Shown here: positions 43,746 to 52,092 of the stretch, in pieces
How positions within the stretch are numbered: position 1 is the stretch's first letter
Layout of the letters: every line of letters begins with the position of its first letter
Assembly: GCA_023428695.1 (NCBI GenBank)
Contig: JAEYWY010000034.1
Span: 124,001-188,000, forward strand
Length of the DNA: 64,000 nucleotides
Direction of reading: 5' to 3'
Origin: Bacteroidota bacterium
Lineage (GTDB): Bacteria > Bacteroidota > Bacteroidia > Cytophagales > Cyclobacteriaceae
Notes under the pieces: generated by a model
The model's database searches: none
What the model was told of the DNA's origin: nothing
What the model saw: only the letters and a program-made list of their open reading frames with translations
Program-made: the position numbers and the translations under genes

Positions 43746-45164
43746 CTATTTCGTGTTTGTGGTTTTTGTACATCTGTAATCTGTTCGGGGAACGGTTGTC
43801 TCAGCAATCGCTTTGAAACCTCCCTGTACATCAATCACATTATCCCAGCCTCTTGATTTCAAAATTGAGGCCGCGATCATTGAACGATAACCCCCGGCAC
43901 AATGCAGGTACACTTCACCTTCCTTAGGTATTTCTGCAAGATGGTCGTTGAGATAATCCAGGGATATATTCAGGGCATCGGCTACATGTTCGGCTGCAAA
44001 CTCTCCATGTTTTCGAACATCTATTACCAGAAGCTTTTGCTCTTGAAAACGTTTTGAAAATTCCCTGGCAGAGATGGAGTCGATCGAATCGATTTCCTTT
44101 CCTGCCTTTAACCATGATTTTACACCGCCTTTGAGGTAGCCCATTGCGTTATCGAAGCCTACCCGCGCGAGTCGGGTTACAACTTCTTCTTCACGGCCAT
44201 CATCTGCAATTATTAGGATAGGATGATTTACTCCCGGAATCAGGGAACCGACCCAAGGCGCAAAGTTCCCATCGATACCGATGTTGATAGAGTTGGGAAT
44301 AAATCCCTTCGCAAAAACCTGCGCATCGCGCGTATCTAAAACCAAGGCACTTGTTTCGTTGGCTGCCAATTCAAACTCATCAGGAGAAAATGGACGCAAG
44401 CCTTTTTTTAATACAACATCAATGCTCTCATATCCCTCCTTGTTCATTTTTACATTTTCAGGAAAGTACGCTGGGGGCGGAAGCAATCCATCCGTAACTT
44501 CCTTGATGAATTCTTCGCGCGTCATTGATTCGCGCAAAGCGTAATTACTTTGTCTCTGATTTCCCAGTGTGTCAACTGTTTCTTTTGACATATTTTTTCC
44601 GCAGGCTGATCCCGCTCCATGAGCTGGGTAAACAATAACATCGTCAGCAAGCGTCATGATTTTTTTGCGGAGGGAATCGAACAGCAGACCCGCCAATTCA
44701 TCCTGCGTCATGTGTGCGGCCTTCTGTGCAAGATCGGGTCGCCCTACATCACCAAGAAAGAGCGTGTCGCCACTGAAGATCGCGTAGTCCTTACCATTTT
44801 CATCTTTCAACAGGTAGGATGTTGATTCAAGGGTGTGGCCCGGAGTATGCAATACCTTAATGGTGATTCGACCTACGTTTAACTCCTCATTGTCTTTTGC
44901 GATATGTGCGCTGAATTTAGGCTGAGCCGTTGGACCGTACACAATCGTAGCCCCGGTCTTTGCAGCCAGATCAATGTGCCCTGAAACAAAGTCTGCGTGA
45001 AAGTGAGTTTCCAGTACGTATTTTATTCTTACGCCATCTGCTTCAGCTTTATCAATGTAAGGCTGAACCTCGCGCAGTGGATCTATGATGACGGCTTCAT
45101 TTTCAGAACGGATGTAATAGGCACCTTGCGCTAAACACCCGGTATAAATTTGCTCGATTTTCAT
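43746..45164 (-). CDS. MBL-fold hydrolase with two rhodanese domains (persulfide dioxygenase-like)
   Basis: A 472-residue protein. Residues 1 to about 250 are a metallo-beta-lactamase/ETHE1-type domain with THFHADFVSGH (His54, His56, Asp58, His63), HTPGHTLES and FSGDTLFLGDVGRPDL, binding a catalytic metal. Two rhodanese domains follow. The first (near 260-355) has lost its Cys (IIADDGREEE). The second (near 370-460) keeps Cys422 in LHCAGGYRS. ETHE1 relatives oxidise glutathione persulfide to sulfite. It heads the sulfur unit, and the Crp/Fnr-type operator lies 61 bases upstream of its start. Confidence 0.9.
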   Translation of the reverse strand: MKIEQIYTGCLAQGAYYIRSENEAVIIDPLREVQPYIDKAEADGVRIKYVLETHFHADFVSGHIDLAAKTGATIVYGPTAQPKFSAHIAKDNEELNVGRITIKVLHTPGHTLESTSYLLKDENGKDYAIFSGDTLFLGDVGRPDLAQKAAHMTQDELAGLLFDSLRKKIMTLADDVIVYPAHGAGSACGKNMSKETVDTLGNQRQSNYALRESMTREEFIKEVTDGLLPPPAYFPENVKMNKEGYESIDVVLKKGLRPFSPDEFELAANETSALVLDTRDAQVFAKGFIPNSINIGIDGNFAPWVGSLIPGVNHPILIIADDGREEEVVTRLARVGFDNAMGYLKGGVKSWLKAGKEIDSIDSISAREFSKRFQEQKLLVIDVRKHGEFAAEHVADALNISLDYLNDHLAEIPKEGEVYLHCAGGYRSMIAASILKSRGWDNVIDVQGGFKAIAETTVPRTDYRCTKTTNTK

Positions 45165-45194
45165 CTTATTCTTTTTGTTGATTCAATCATGATA

Positions 45195-45238
45195 CAAAGT
45201 TCGGTACAAGTACCAGCTCGCTCAGTGATTAAAGTCAC
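45195..45238 (-). promoter_or_regulatory. Promoter of the sulfur operon with Crp/Fnr-type operator
   Basis: Operator GTGATTAAAGTCAC (45225-45238) and -7 element GAACTTTG (45195-45202 read on the minus strand). Operator centre to -7 end is 36.5 bases, exactly as at the efflux promoter. There is no TTG at -33, as expected for an activator-dependent promoter. Confidence 0.65.
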
Positions 45239-45247
45239 GCAGCCCAG

Positions 45248-45421
45248 ATTCTTACCTCATTCTCGATAATAAATAATGCAGCCACCGGGGCCGATTACAT
45301 TTCTATTGACTCGCCTATGGCACATGCGCTAATGAAAAAACAAGTGGGTGATGAAGCAGTAGTGAAAACAGGCGCGGGCGAGTTCGTCTGGCGTGTTGCC
45401 AGAATTGAATATCAGAAATAA
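45248..45421 (+). pseudogene. C-terminal fragment of a GreA/GreB-type elongation factor
   Basis: The plus strand reads NNAATGADYISIDSPMAHALMKKQ and ends EFVWRVARIEYQK before TAA. This is the C-terminal FKBP-like domain of GreA/GreB proteins (SPxxxALxxKxVGDE motif); no N-terminal coiled coil or start codon precedes it. It is a remnant, probably left by rearrangement. The rest of the gene-free stretch 45165-45637 holds the operator at 45225 and nothing else I can identify. Confidence 0.65.
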
Positions 45422-45637
45422 CGTTTGATTGGTTCAAAAAAAGCAAAGAATGTTGCAAAATCGCAGCTTCGCGATCAGAATAATTCCCAGTTTCAGAAAA
45501 AGTGTTAAGGGTCTCATTGCTGATCTCATATGTGGTTCAGGTCCATTTCTGATTCCCTGTTCGCGGGCGGTGCTTTTCATCGTCTCTTTCGCTGCCTTTC
45601 TCTTTTAGCTTGTGAGCTCATGAAATCGGCACAGCAA

Positions 45638-46927
45638 CTAATATGAAACCGACCAACCGTAACTGCTCTGAAGTTCAGAAAGCTTGTCAGCAGATGCCGC
45701 CGATACACCTACATTCGATATTATTATAGATCCGGCACGGATATTTTTGGCAACCGCATTGGCGTATATATTACCGATGATATATTGAGTTTGCGTTTCG
45801 GTTGGAAAAGTATCGAATGAGTCCCTCGAAAGCAAAAGGTTTGAGATGTCATGTGACTGGGGGAGTGTTAAGGTATTGATAAAGTACATTCCAGTAAGGC
45901 TCAGCGAAGTAAGTTTAGTGTTGTTGCTCAGGTCAAGATTGTCTATCTCTCCTCCCGTGAGCGACAATATTTGAAGGGCCGTGGCAGAGCTCACCTCAAG
46001 TCCATTGGCCTGTGCATCGAAGTAAATACCTTTGATCAGATGAACATCCCCTGTTATTCGTGCTGGGGGGACTGAAATCACATAACCCATTTCACGAGAA
46101 ACGAATGCGGTTCCGGCTTCATCGTCCGGGTCAACAGCAAAGGTAATGGTCTCTTTAGGTATTCCACTCCGCCAATCGAGGACAACCGATCCTGTATCCA
46201 TAAATTGCAGTCGCATATAGAACATAGTTGCACTGGGGTCGAAGATGACAGCAGGACCCGGAGCCGCCGCGCTGTCTAACAGGGTTATATCTAACCGTTT
46301 CTTTTCAAGCTGGTTGTAAATAAAGTACGTTGATGAAGGCCAGTAACCTTCCTTCTCGATTTTTAGCTCGTAGTAGTCATCTGGGCTTGGAACAGTTATG
46401 TGATTGGTCTTAGCCAACAGAGGGTAAGTCTTATAGAGCTCGCCTTCACTGTTGTATATAGATGCCATCGCATCGGCCAGCTTCTTCTTGTCATCTCCCT
46501 CTGCATACAGGGACACCATGACACGGTAGCCCTTCGCGGCCCTGCAGGCCATTTTGCCAATCACTACCTCGTTCTTCTGGCCGACACTGAACGAACCAAA
46601 AAATACTTCAACGCTGTATATCTCCTCATCATGGACGGCGAAATCCTTTATTTTGTAGTCACCCGCCGGCAGTGCAACGTAGCGACTAAAGTAATCATCA
46701 CCTTCTCTTGTAAAAACAATGTCTTTCAACTCTGACTCTCCATGTGCTGATGTTAGCCTAAGCTCGATTGTAATGTTGTCAGGAAAATCGCCGGATGAAT
46801 TTTCCGGAGAGCGCGTAATGCCAAGTTTTAGTTGTACATCCCTGGTTGTAGAGACTGGCTCCTCATATTCGCAGCTGGCAATCAAAATAAAAATTGCAGA
46901 TGTCAGAAGGGCTGATATATTTCTCAT
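45638..46927 (-). CDS. Lipoprotein with leucine-rich-repeat-like C-terminus
   Basis: A 429-residue protein with lipoprotein signal (FILIASCEYEEP, Cys19). Residues about 30-220 look like two FimB/Mfa2-like or DUF4493-like beta-sandwich domains (YFSRYVALPAGDYKIKDFAVHD; YYELKIEKEGYWPSSTYF). Residues about 310-400 contain irregular leucine-rich repeats (ATALQILSLTGGEIDNLDLSNNTKLTSLSLTGMYFINTLTLPQ). Such proteins sit on the Bacteroidota cell surface with adhesive or unknown roles. It is alone in its orientation near the dead integrase region. Function unknown. Confidence 0.75.
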   Translation of the reverse strand: MRNISALLTSAIFILIASCEYEEPVSTTRDVQLKLGITRSPENSSGDFPDNITIELRLTSAHGESELKDIVFTREGDDYFSRYVALPAGDYKIKDFAVHDEEIYSVEVFFGSFSVGQKNEVVIGKMACRAAKGYRVMVSLYAEGDDKKKLADAMASIYNSEGELYKTYPLLAKTNHITVPSPDDYYELKIEKEGYWPSSTYFIYNQLEKKRLDITLLDSAAAPGPAVIFDPSATMFYMRLQFMDTGSVVLDWRSGIPKETITFAVDPDDEAGTAFVSREMGYVISVPPARITGDVHLIKGIYFDAQANGLEVSSATALQILSLTGGEIDNLDLSNNTKLTSLSLTGMYFINTLTLPQSHDISNLLLSRDSFDTFPTETQTQYIIGNIYANAVAKNIRAGSIIISNVGVSAASADKLSELQSSYGWSVSY

Positions 46928-47132
46928 TGTTCTCTTTTTTAGTGGTTCTCATGTTTGGCCGTTTCGACTTTCAGAAATGAAGAAACGGCGGTGATGAATC
47001 ACAATAAAATTTGGTATTTGTCATCGACAACAGGAATGAGGATGGTCATGATGTGAGGGGAGATTTGTTATGCTAAAGCTGGTTATCTCGGGCACGGTAA
47101 AACCTTAAGTGCCTGACAAAAATCGTCAGCTG

Positions 47133-47168
47133 AGTTTTGTTACCCATTTGAGTTTTGTTACCCATTAT
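47133..47168. repeat. Tandem 18-base repeat
   Basis: Two adjacent copies, GAGTTTTGTTACCCATTT and GAGTTTTGTTACCCATTA, 17 of 18 bases identical. The inner motif TTTTGTTAC also appears on the minus strand beside repeats B and C. Position just before the excisionase-like gene suggests protein-binding (arm-type) sites. Function inferred. Confidence 0.6.
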
Positions 47169-47201
47169 GGATTTCCTGGTTTTTGAGCGCTGAGGGAAAT
47201 C

Positions 47202-47459
47202 TTGAGCGAGGATAAAATTGACGCTACTAATGAAAGCACCCTAATCAACATTCAGGAAGCAGCCGCTTTATTGAATCTTGCCGTCAATACCATCTATGAG
47301 AAAACGTCAGAGAAGTTGATTCCACACTACAAGCATGGCAAGAAGATCATGTTCAAGAAATCGGAGCTATTAGCCTGGGTCGAATCACGTAGAGTTCCAA
47401 CGATCCACGAGATTCGAAAAGAGGCTGCAAGTATAGCAAGCCTACGCAGCAGGCGATGA
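47202..47459 (+). CDS. Excisionase-like helix-turn-helix protein
   Basis: An 85-residue protein from a TTG start at 47202; no ATG is available in frame. It has a MerR/excisionase-type HTH (PF12728): NIQEAAALLNLAVNTIYEKTSEKLIPHYKHGKKIMFKKSELLAWVESRR, with a basic tail. Such small proteins accompany tyrosine recombinases in Bacteroidota mobile elements and direct excision. It converges on, and directly abuts, the decayed integrase, so it may be a leftover of the same element. It appears intact. Confidence 0.75.
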   Translation: MSEDKIDATNESTLINIQEAAALLNLAVNTIYEKTSEKLIPHYKHGKKIMFKKSELLAWVESRRVPTIHEIRKEAASIASLRSRR

Positions 47460-48127
47460 TTGCACATTTATCATTCTTATTGTCGACTTAACGTTCTTGT
47501 GGCCTAAAACTCTGAAATGATTTCAACAGGGACGTTTTGATTGTAAAGCAAATGCGCGAATGTGACTCTTGCTGTCTGGAATGTTAATGTTCGTAATATT
47601 CCCGCACTTATCGTCCACTTATTCAACGTCACATAGAGGTAGGTATTCCATTGAAGTTTTCCAAAGACGTTGCCTTGTAATTCTTCCTTCGCGCCAAGTA
47701 GCTCCCAAGCCTGATCGCTCAACGGAAATTACCTCGGTTCGATTTGGTCGACTAAATCAACGATCGATTGACCTTGTGGATCAACTTTGATATGTTCCCA
47801 TTTAAAATTTTCTAATTCTTGCCATTGTATTCCAGTCAGAGCACTGAATAAAAAGCCTTTTTTAACAACTGGATGCCTGCATTCCGCTTGGGCAAGCTTC
47901 TGAAGTTCGTGAGCTGACAGCGGATGAGTAGATGCATCTCCTCGATGCCACACGTTGGTAAAGTTTGCCGCTGCAGCGTTAATCCGTTTACAAGGTACTG
48001 CTTCACGAACCACGCTGTGTACTATTCGAAAATACGTTGCAGCACTGGTGGTGCCTAACTTTGACTTGTTTTTAAACGAACCAGCGGATTCTAAATAGTT
48101 TTTAAAACACAAATGACCTAAATACAC
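47460..48127 (-). pseudogene. Decayed tyrosine recombinase (phage/ICE integrase)
   Basis: SAM-like core-binding part: NYLESAGSFKNKSKLGTTSAATYFRIVHSVVREAV. Catalytic start: LSAHELQKLAQAECRHPVVKKGFLFSALTGIQWQELENFKWEHI (the Arg of TGLR is Gln here). After IEPR there is an in-frame TAA at 47729-47731, then LSDQAWELLGAKEELQGNVFGKL resumes. HTARHTF reads QTARVTF (both His lost). A one-base deletion near 47505 shifts the frame before GHKNVKSTIRMI, where the Tyr nucleophile is missing. At least five inactivating changes. It lies beside the mnmE end, as expected for an island integrase. Confidence 0.85.
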
Positions 48128-48162
48128 CTAAAAAACGCCAACGTGCCTTGAGGTCTATTTAA

Positions 48163-48240
48163 GTCAACGTATTGACTAATAATAAGTTATCACGATTTTG
48201 TTGGGGATGTTGAGGGATTCATTTCCCGATACAAAACTTA
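48163..48240. repeat. mnmE-end attachment junction A
   Basis: Host part: the mnmE 3' end 48219-48240 (minus-strand Phe-Cys-Ile-Gly-Lys-stop). Element part: inverted arm TTTTGTTGGGGATG (about 48197-48210) and palindrome GTCAACGTATTGAC (48163-48176). The palindrome is 36 bases from the arm, matching the 35-base spacing in copies B, C and D. The two arms face each other with about 14 bases between, 41 bases in total as in B and C. Confidence 0.65.
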
Positions 48241-49583
48241 CTAAAAATATTATCCAGCAAATCCTCCGTCGTAATTACTCCGGTAATCTCACCCAGATAG
48301 TGCAGCGACTGACGGATGTCCATCGCGAGGAAGTCGCCGGTGATGCCGGTGGCGAGGCCGTTGAGAACGCGATCGAGTGATTCGTGTGTTTGCATCAGGT
48401 TGTGGTAGTGCCGGAGGTTCGTGACCATGACGTCACCGGTCTTCACACGATCGATGTTGAAGAATGCCAGGGTTCGTTCCTTCAGTTCCGCAATGTTTTG
48501 ATGTTTCGCGGCCGAGATAAAAAGGAAGTCTTTCCCATCAAGCTGGTGTAGCAGGTTTGGATCGGCCTTGTCGAGTTTGTTCCCGACTTTGAGATAGGGG
48601 ATGCCCAGCGTTGCGAGGTGTTCATCTTCGCGTGCGATTTCTGAAAGGGTCGTTTGCGACAAGTCAAACAAGTATATGATCAACGACGCCTTCTTCATTC
48701 GTTCGCGCGTTCGTTCCACGCCCATGGCTTCTATGATGTCTTCGGTTTCGCGCAAGCCCGCCGTATCGATAAACCGGAAGTTGATGCCACCCAATACAAT
48801 CTCGTCTTCAATGACGTCACGTGTCGTCCCGGGTATGTCTGAAACGATTGCCCGCTCTTCATTGAGCAACACGTTCAACAGCGTTGACTTCCCCGCATTC
48901 GGCTTGCCGGCAATCACGGTAGGGATACCGTTTTTGATCACGTTGCCCTGGTCGAAGGACTGTATCAACGACGACAAATACGACTGTATTCTGACAATAA
49001 GCTGCCTCAAATCGCCGCGTTTGGCAAACTCAACGTCTTCTTCGCCGAAGTCGAGCTCAAGTTCGATGAGACTCGCGAAATGAATAAGCTCCTCGCGCAA
49101 TTGATTGATCTCCCTGGAAAAGCCACCGCGCATCTGGTTGAGTGCGGCCTGTCGCGCGTTGTCGGTCTCGGCAGTAATAAGATCTGCTACCGCTTCGGCT
49201 TGTGCAAGGTCAAACCGCCCGTTGAGGAAGGCGCGTTTGGTGAACTCACCGGGTTCGGCGAGGCGCGCACCTTGCTTCAGCAAGACCTTTATAATCTCAC
49301 GAATGATCACCGGTGAACCGTGACACGAAATCTCAACGGCGTTCTCTTTTGTAAACGAATTCGGTTCGCGGAAGATGGTTACGAGCACCTCGTCAATGAT
49401 ACGGGTGCCGTCTGTCAGTGTGCCAAAGTGTACGGTATGCGTTGGCTGACTTTCCAAATTTTTGCCCTTGAACACCGACTGCACAATCCGTATTGATTCG
49501 GGTCCCGACAAACGGATCACGGCTATAGCGGATACGCCCTGGGCGGTGGCAAGGGCTACGATGGTATCGTTAAGCGAAGACAT
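48219..49583 (-). CDS. mnmE: tRNA-modification GTPase MnmE
   Basis: About 454 residues from ATG 49583 (MSSLNDTIVALATAQGVSAIAVIRLSGP), the standard MnmE beginning; a further 25 open codons upstream are ignored. It has an N-terminal tetrahydrofolate-binding domain, a helical domain and an inserted Era-like G domain: GKPNAGKST (G1), GTTRD (G2), DTAGLRE (G3), NKLD (G4), SAAKH (G5). The C-terminal signature CIGK is complete. With MnmG it forms 5-carboxymethylaminomethyl groups on wobble U34 of certain tRNAs, in the cytoplasm. Its last codons coincide with the attachment-like core, so integration has preserved the gene. Confidence 0.97.
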   Translation of the reverse strand: MSSLNDTIVALATAQGVSAIAVIRLSGPESIRIVQSVFKGKNLESQPTHTVHFGTLTDGTRIIDEVLVTIFREPNSFTKENAVEISCHGSPVIIREIIKVLLKQGARLAEPGEFTKRAFLNGRFDLAQAEAVADLITAETDNARQAALNQMRGGFSREINQLREELIHFASLIELELDFGEEDVEFAKRGDLRQLIVRIQSYLSSLIQSFDQGNVIKNGIPTVIAGKPNAGKSTLLNVLLNEERAIVSDIPGTTRDVIEDEIVLGGINFRFIDTAGLRETEDIIEAMGVERTRERMKKASLIIYLFDLSQTTLSEIAREDEHLATLGIPYLKVGNKLDKADPNLLHQLDGKDFLFISAAKHQNIAELKERTLAFFNIDRVKTGDVMVTNLRHYHNLMQTHESLDRVLNGLATGITGDFLAMDIRQSLHYLGEITGVITTEDLLDNIFSKFCIGK

Positions 49584-50113
49584 GGGCGCGAAGTTAATGG
49601 AAATTTTGTGGTGAGTGCTTTGTGAGTGTGCCTTGTCCGGAAGTTTAAATGCAGACAACGCAGGGGCGCCGGGTCGCGGAGCTGCGCAAATTATTCTATC
49701 AGCAGGACTCGTCGGTTTGAGGCATGGACTCCTATCTCACACTCAAAGGGTTTTGTAGTCATTGTGCGGCTGTTCCCCCTTGGGGGTCAGGGGTGCTCGT
49801 GGGGAGAACGGAGCCGTGAAGCATGGTCATTAATAGAGTCGTCGTTCGTGGCGGAAATGTTCAAGTATTCACATTCTTTCCCGCGCAGTTCTAACGAGAG
49901 TCCTTCAGCAGCCACCAGCCAGAAGCCAGCTGCTATAGCACCCAACTTTTACATATGCAACTCCATTTACATTAGTAAAAAATCCATCCACAGCACCCAA
50001 TAAAAAAGATACTGCTGTTCCCCTTAATTTTTGGATACTGAAAAACAGTAGCGACTCCGTTGCACAACTGAAACAAATCTCTATCTTGTTTCAATAACCT
50101 AATCCATTAACCT
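49584..50113. other. Gene-free region between mnmE and the metalloprotease gene
   Basis: In these 530 bases I find no protein or RNA gene. A C/G palindrome, CCCCCTTGGGGG (49775-49786), followed by TCAGGGG, resembles the REP-like GC-rich spacers common in Bacteroidota genomes. A short inverted repeat TACTG-N5-CAGTA is near 50037. The promoters of mnmE and of the metalloprotease must lie here but are not obvious. Confidence 0.5.
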
Positions 50114-51082
50114 ATGAAGAAGCTATTGACTTACCTCGTTGCAGGAGCCATGCTAGCTGGTTCCTGTACAGACAAAAACGTTGTCGAAGATGAAGCTATT
50201 GCCGACGTCGTGAGCTATCGTGCATGCGCCGCACAGGAAGTTCTCGACGCACAGTTAGCAGCAGATCCTAAACTGCGCGAACGACTCGAAAACATTGAAG
50301 CCCATACACGCGCCGCCATTGAAAGTGGCAGAGTAAATGCTCTCGGTCAAATCGTTATTCCTGTTGTTGTAAACGTAATTTACCGGACTGCGCAGGAGAA
50401 TATATCGGATTCCCAAATCCAGTCGCAAATTGATGTACTCAACGAAGACTTCTCAGCAACCAATGCGGACCTCTCCAAGACGCCGTCGCAGTTCAGCAGC
50501 GCAATCGGTAACATGGGGATTCACTTTGAACTGGCTCAGGTTGTTCGCAAGTACTCGAATAAAAGGAGCTGGAAGACCAATGATGACATGAAGAAGTCAA
50601 ACAAGGGTGGTATTAATCCCACAAGTCCGACGACGCACCTTAACATTTGGGTTGTAAACCGCATGACCTCCGGTAACAGTACTATCCTTGGCTACGCTCA
50701 GTTTCCGGGAGGGAATTCGGCTACGGATGGTGTTGTAGTTGGATACAACTTCTTTGGTCGCACAGGTACGTTATCGGCTCCGTTTAATAAAGGTCGTACT
50801 GCTACGCACGAAGTCGGTCACTGGTTGAACCTGCGTCACATCTGGGGTGACACGAACTGCGGCAATGATCTCGTGAGTGATACACCGCAACACAACACGT
50901 ACAACTTTGGTTGTCCTTCGTTCCCGCATTACAGCACGTGCTCAGGGCGCCCGCTCGAAATGACAATGAATTACATGGATTACACTGATGATGCGTGTAT
51001 GTACATGTTTACGAATGGCCAGAAAAACAGATCGCTCGCAGTCTTCGCTCCCGGCGGACCGCGAGCTGCTTTCGCCCAGTAA
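50114..51082 (+). CDS. Secreted M43-type (pappalysin-like) zinc metalloprotease
   Basis: A 322-residue protein with lipoprotein-like signal (AGAMLAGSCTD, Cys18). Catalytic motif HEVGHWLNLRH gives zinc ligands His232, His236 and His242 with Glu233 as base, followed by the metzincin Met-turn in MTMNYMDYTDD near residue 283. The prodomain is residues about 30-75. N-terminal strand pattern VIPVVVNVIYRTAQENISDSQIQSQIDVLNEDF is typical of M43B cytophagalysins from Bacteroidota. Cysteines (CGND, CPSFPHYSTC) probably form disulfides. It probably acts on extracellular proteins. No T9SS C-terminal domain is visible. Transcribed alone. Confidence 0.9.
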   Translation: MKKLLTYLVAGAMLAGSCTDKNVVEDEAIADVVSYRACAAQEVLDAQLAADPKLRERLENIEAHTRAAIESGRVNALGQIVIPVVVNVIYRTAQENISDSQIQSQIDVLNEDFSATNADLSKTPSQFSSAIGNMGIHFELAQVVRKYSNKRSWKTNDDMKKSNKGGINPTSPTTHLNIWVVNRMTSGNSTILGYAQFPGGNSATDGVVVGYNFFGRTGTLSAPFNKGRTATHEVGHWLNLRHIWGDTNCGNDLVSDTPQHNTYNFGCPSFPHYSTCSGRPLEMTMNYMDYTDDACMYMFTNGQKNRSLAVFAPGGPRAAFAQ

Positions 51083-51140
51083 CGGTTTCAAGTTTCAGGA
51101 TCACAAGTCCTATCTTCGACAAAAGCTCCAACCCGAAACG

Positions 51141-51180
51141 ACTGCCATTGGATGATTTCATCCCATCATTCAATGGCAGT
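51141..51180. terminator. Hairpin between converging genes
   Basis: Sixteen-base arms (51141-51156 and 51165-51180; ACTGCCATTG start, 15 of 16 paired) with an 8-base loop, between the metalloprotease gene and the last metal-permease gene, whose stop codon lies inside the right arm. No strong T-run, but the stem is the longest seen in the window. Confidence 0.65.
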
Positions 51181-52092
51181 TGCCTTATCCTTTAGATCAG
51201 AAGCCGTTCTGATTGTTTTCCGAAACATCCCATGCGTCTTCGAAAAGAGGAACGCTAACGTGAAGGCTACTCCGCACATCGCGGCAATCGCACCTGCAAT
51301 TGATCCATCCAGCCATACGGCCAGGAAGAAGCCGAGGATTGAAACGATAATTCCGATAGCTACCGCAAGCAGGAACATCCGACGAAAGTCGTCAGTGAGA
51401 AGGTACGCGGTTGCAGGTGGACCGATGAGTAATGCAACCACCAGAATTGCTCCAACTGATTCGAATGACGCTACCGTTGTAGCGGAGACAGCTCCCATTA
51501 ACAGATAGTGCCATACTGCTGTACTGATACCAATGGTGCGTGCATAGCCGGGATCAAATGTCGTGAGGAAGAGTTCTTTGAAGGCAAGCGTGATGAATGC
51601 AACCACCACAAGGAATACAAATCCGAGAATATACAATGCGCGGGGACCGAGGTTGGTGCCACTGCCGGTGACGATATTGTCGAGTGGAACGTAGGCGATC
51701 TCGCCATAGAGTACACAATCCTGGTCGAGGTCAACCTGACCGGCAAACAATGTGATCATGACCACGCCTATGGCGAACAACCACGTGAACGTAACGCCGA
51801 TACTTGCGTCGGTTTGCAGGCGTGCCTTGGCGTGAAAGAATTCGATGAGGAACGTTGTGAGCATGCCGATGAGTCCGGCGCCCAGCAGCATCGTTGTCGA
51901 GTCGCGGCTGCCGGAAACAAGAAACGCGATAACTATCCCTGGTAACACTGCGTGCGAGATAGCGTCACCAACCATGGCCATTTTCCGGAGCACGAGAAAG
52001 CATCCGAGTAACGCGCAAGTGGTGGAAACCAGTATCGCGGTGAGGATGATATAGATGTCTTCAATTGGTAGCATGGTGGCAACAGCTTTCAC
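51166..52092 (-). CDS. Metal ABC transporter permease (TroD/MntB-like)
   Basis: A 308-residue membrane protein of the ABC-3 permease family for Mn, Zn or Fe uptake: TCALLGCFLVLRKMAMVGDAISHAVLPGIVIAFL near the start, ATFLIEFFHAKARLQTDASIGVTFTWLFAIGVVMI, and FESVGAILVVALLIGPPATAYLL, with about eight hydrophobic helices. It pairs with the 431-residue permease, whose stop overlaps its start by four bases. Last gene of the metal operon. Confidence 0.92.
   Translation of the reverse strand: MKAVATMLPIEDIYIILTAILVSTTCALLGCFLVLRKMAMVGDAISHAVLPGIVIAFLVSGSRDSTTMLLGAGLIGMLTTFLIEFFHAKARLQTDASIGVTFTWLFAIGVVMITLFAGQVDLDQDCVLYGEIAYVPLDNIVTGSGTNLGPRALYILGFVFLVVVAFITLAFKELFLTTFDPGYARTIGISTAVWHYLLMGAVSATTVASFESVGAILVVALLIGPPATAYLLTDDFRRMFLLAVAIGIIVSILGFFLAVWLDGSIAGAIAAMCGVAFTLAFLFSKTHGMFRKTIRTASDLKDKATAIE

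Noticed and set aside
47460..48127. Two intact small genes on the minus strand
   Set aside because: Both pieces are in one frame and match consecutive parts of a tyrosine recombinase separated by a stop codon.
49626..50003. Open frame of 125 codons after the mnmE start region
   Set aside because: Composition is unlike protein, with low-complexity Arg/Ser runs and no domain. It overlaps the mnmE upstream region.
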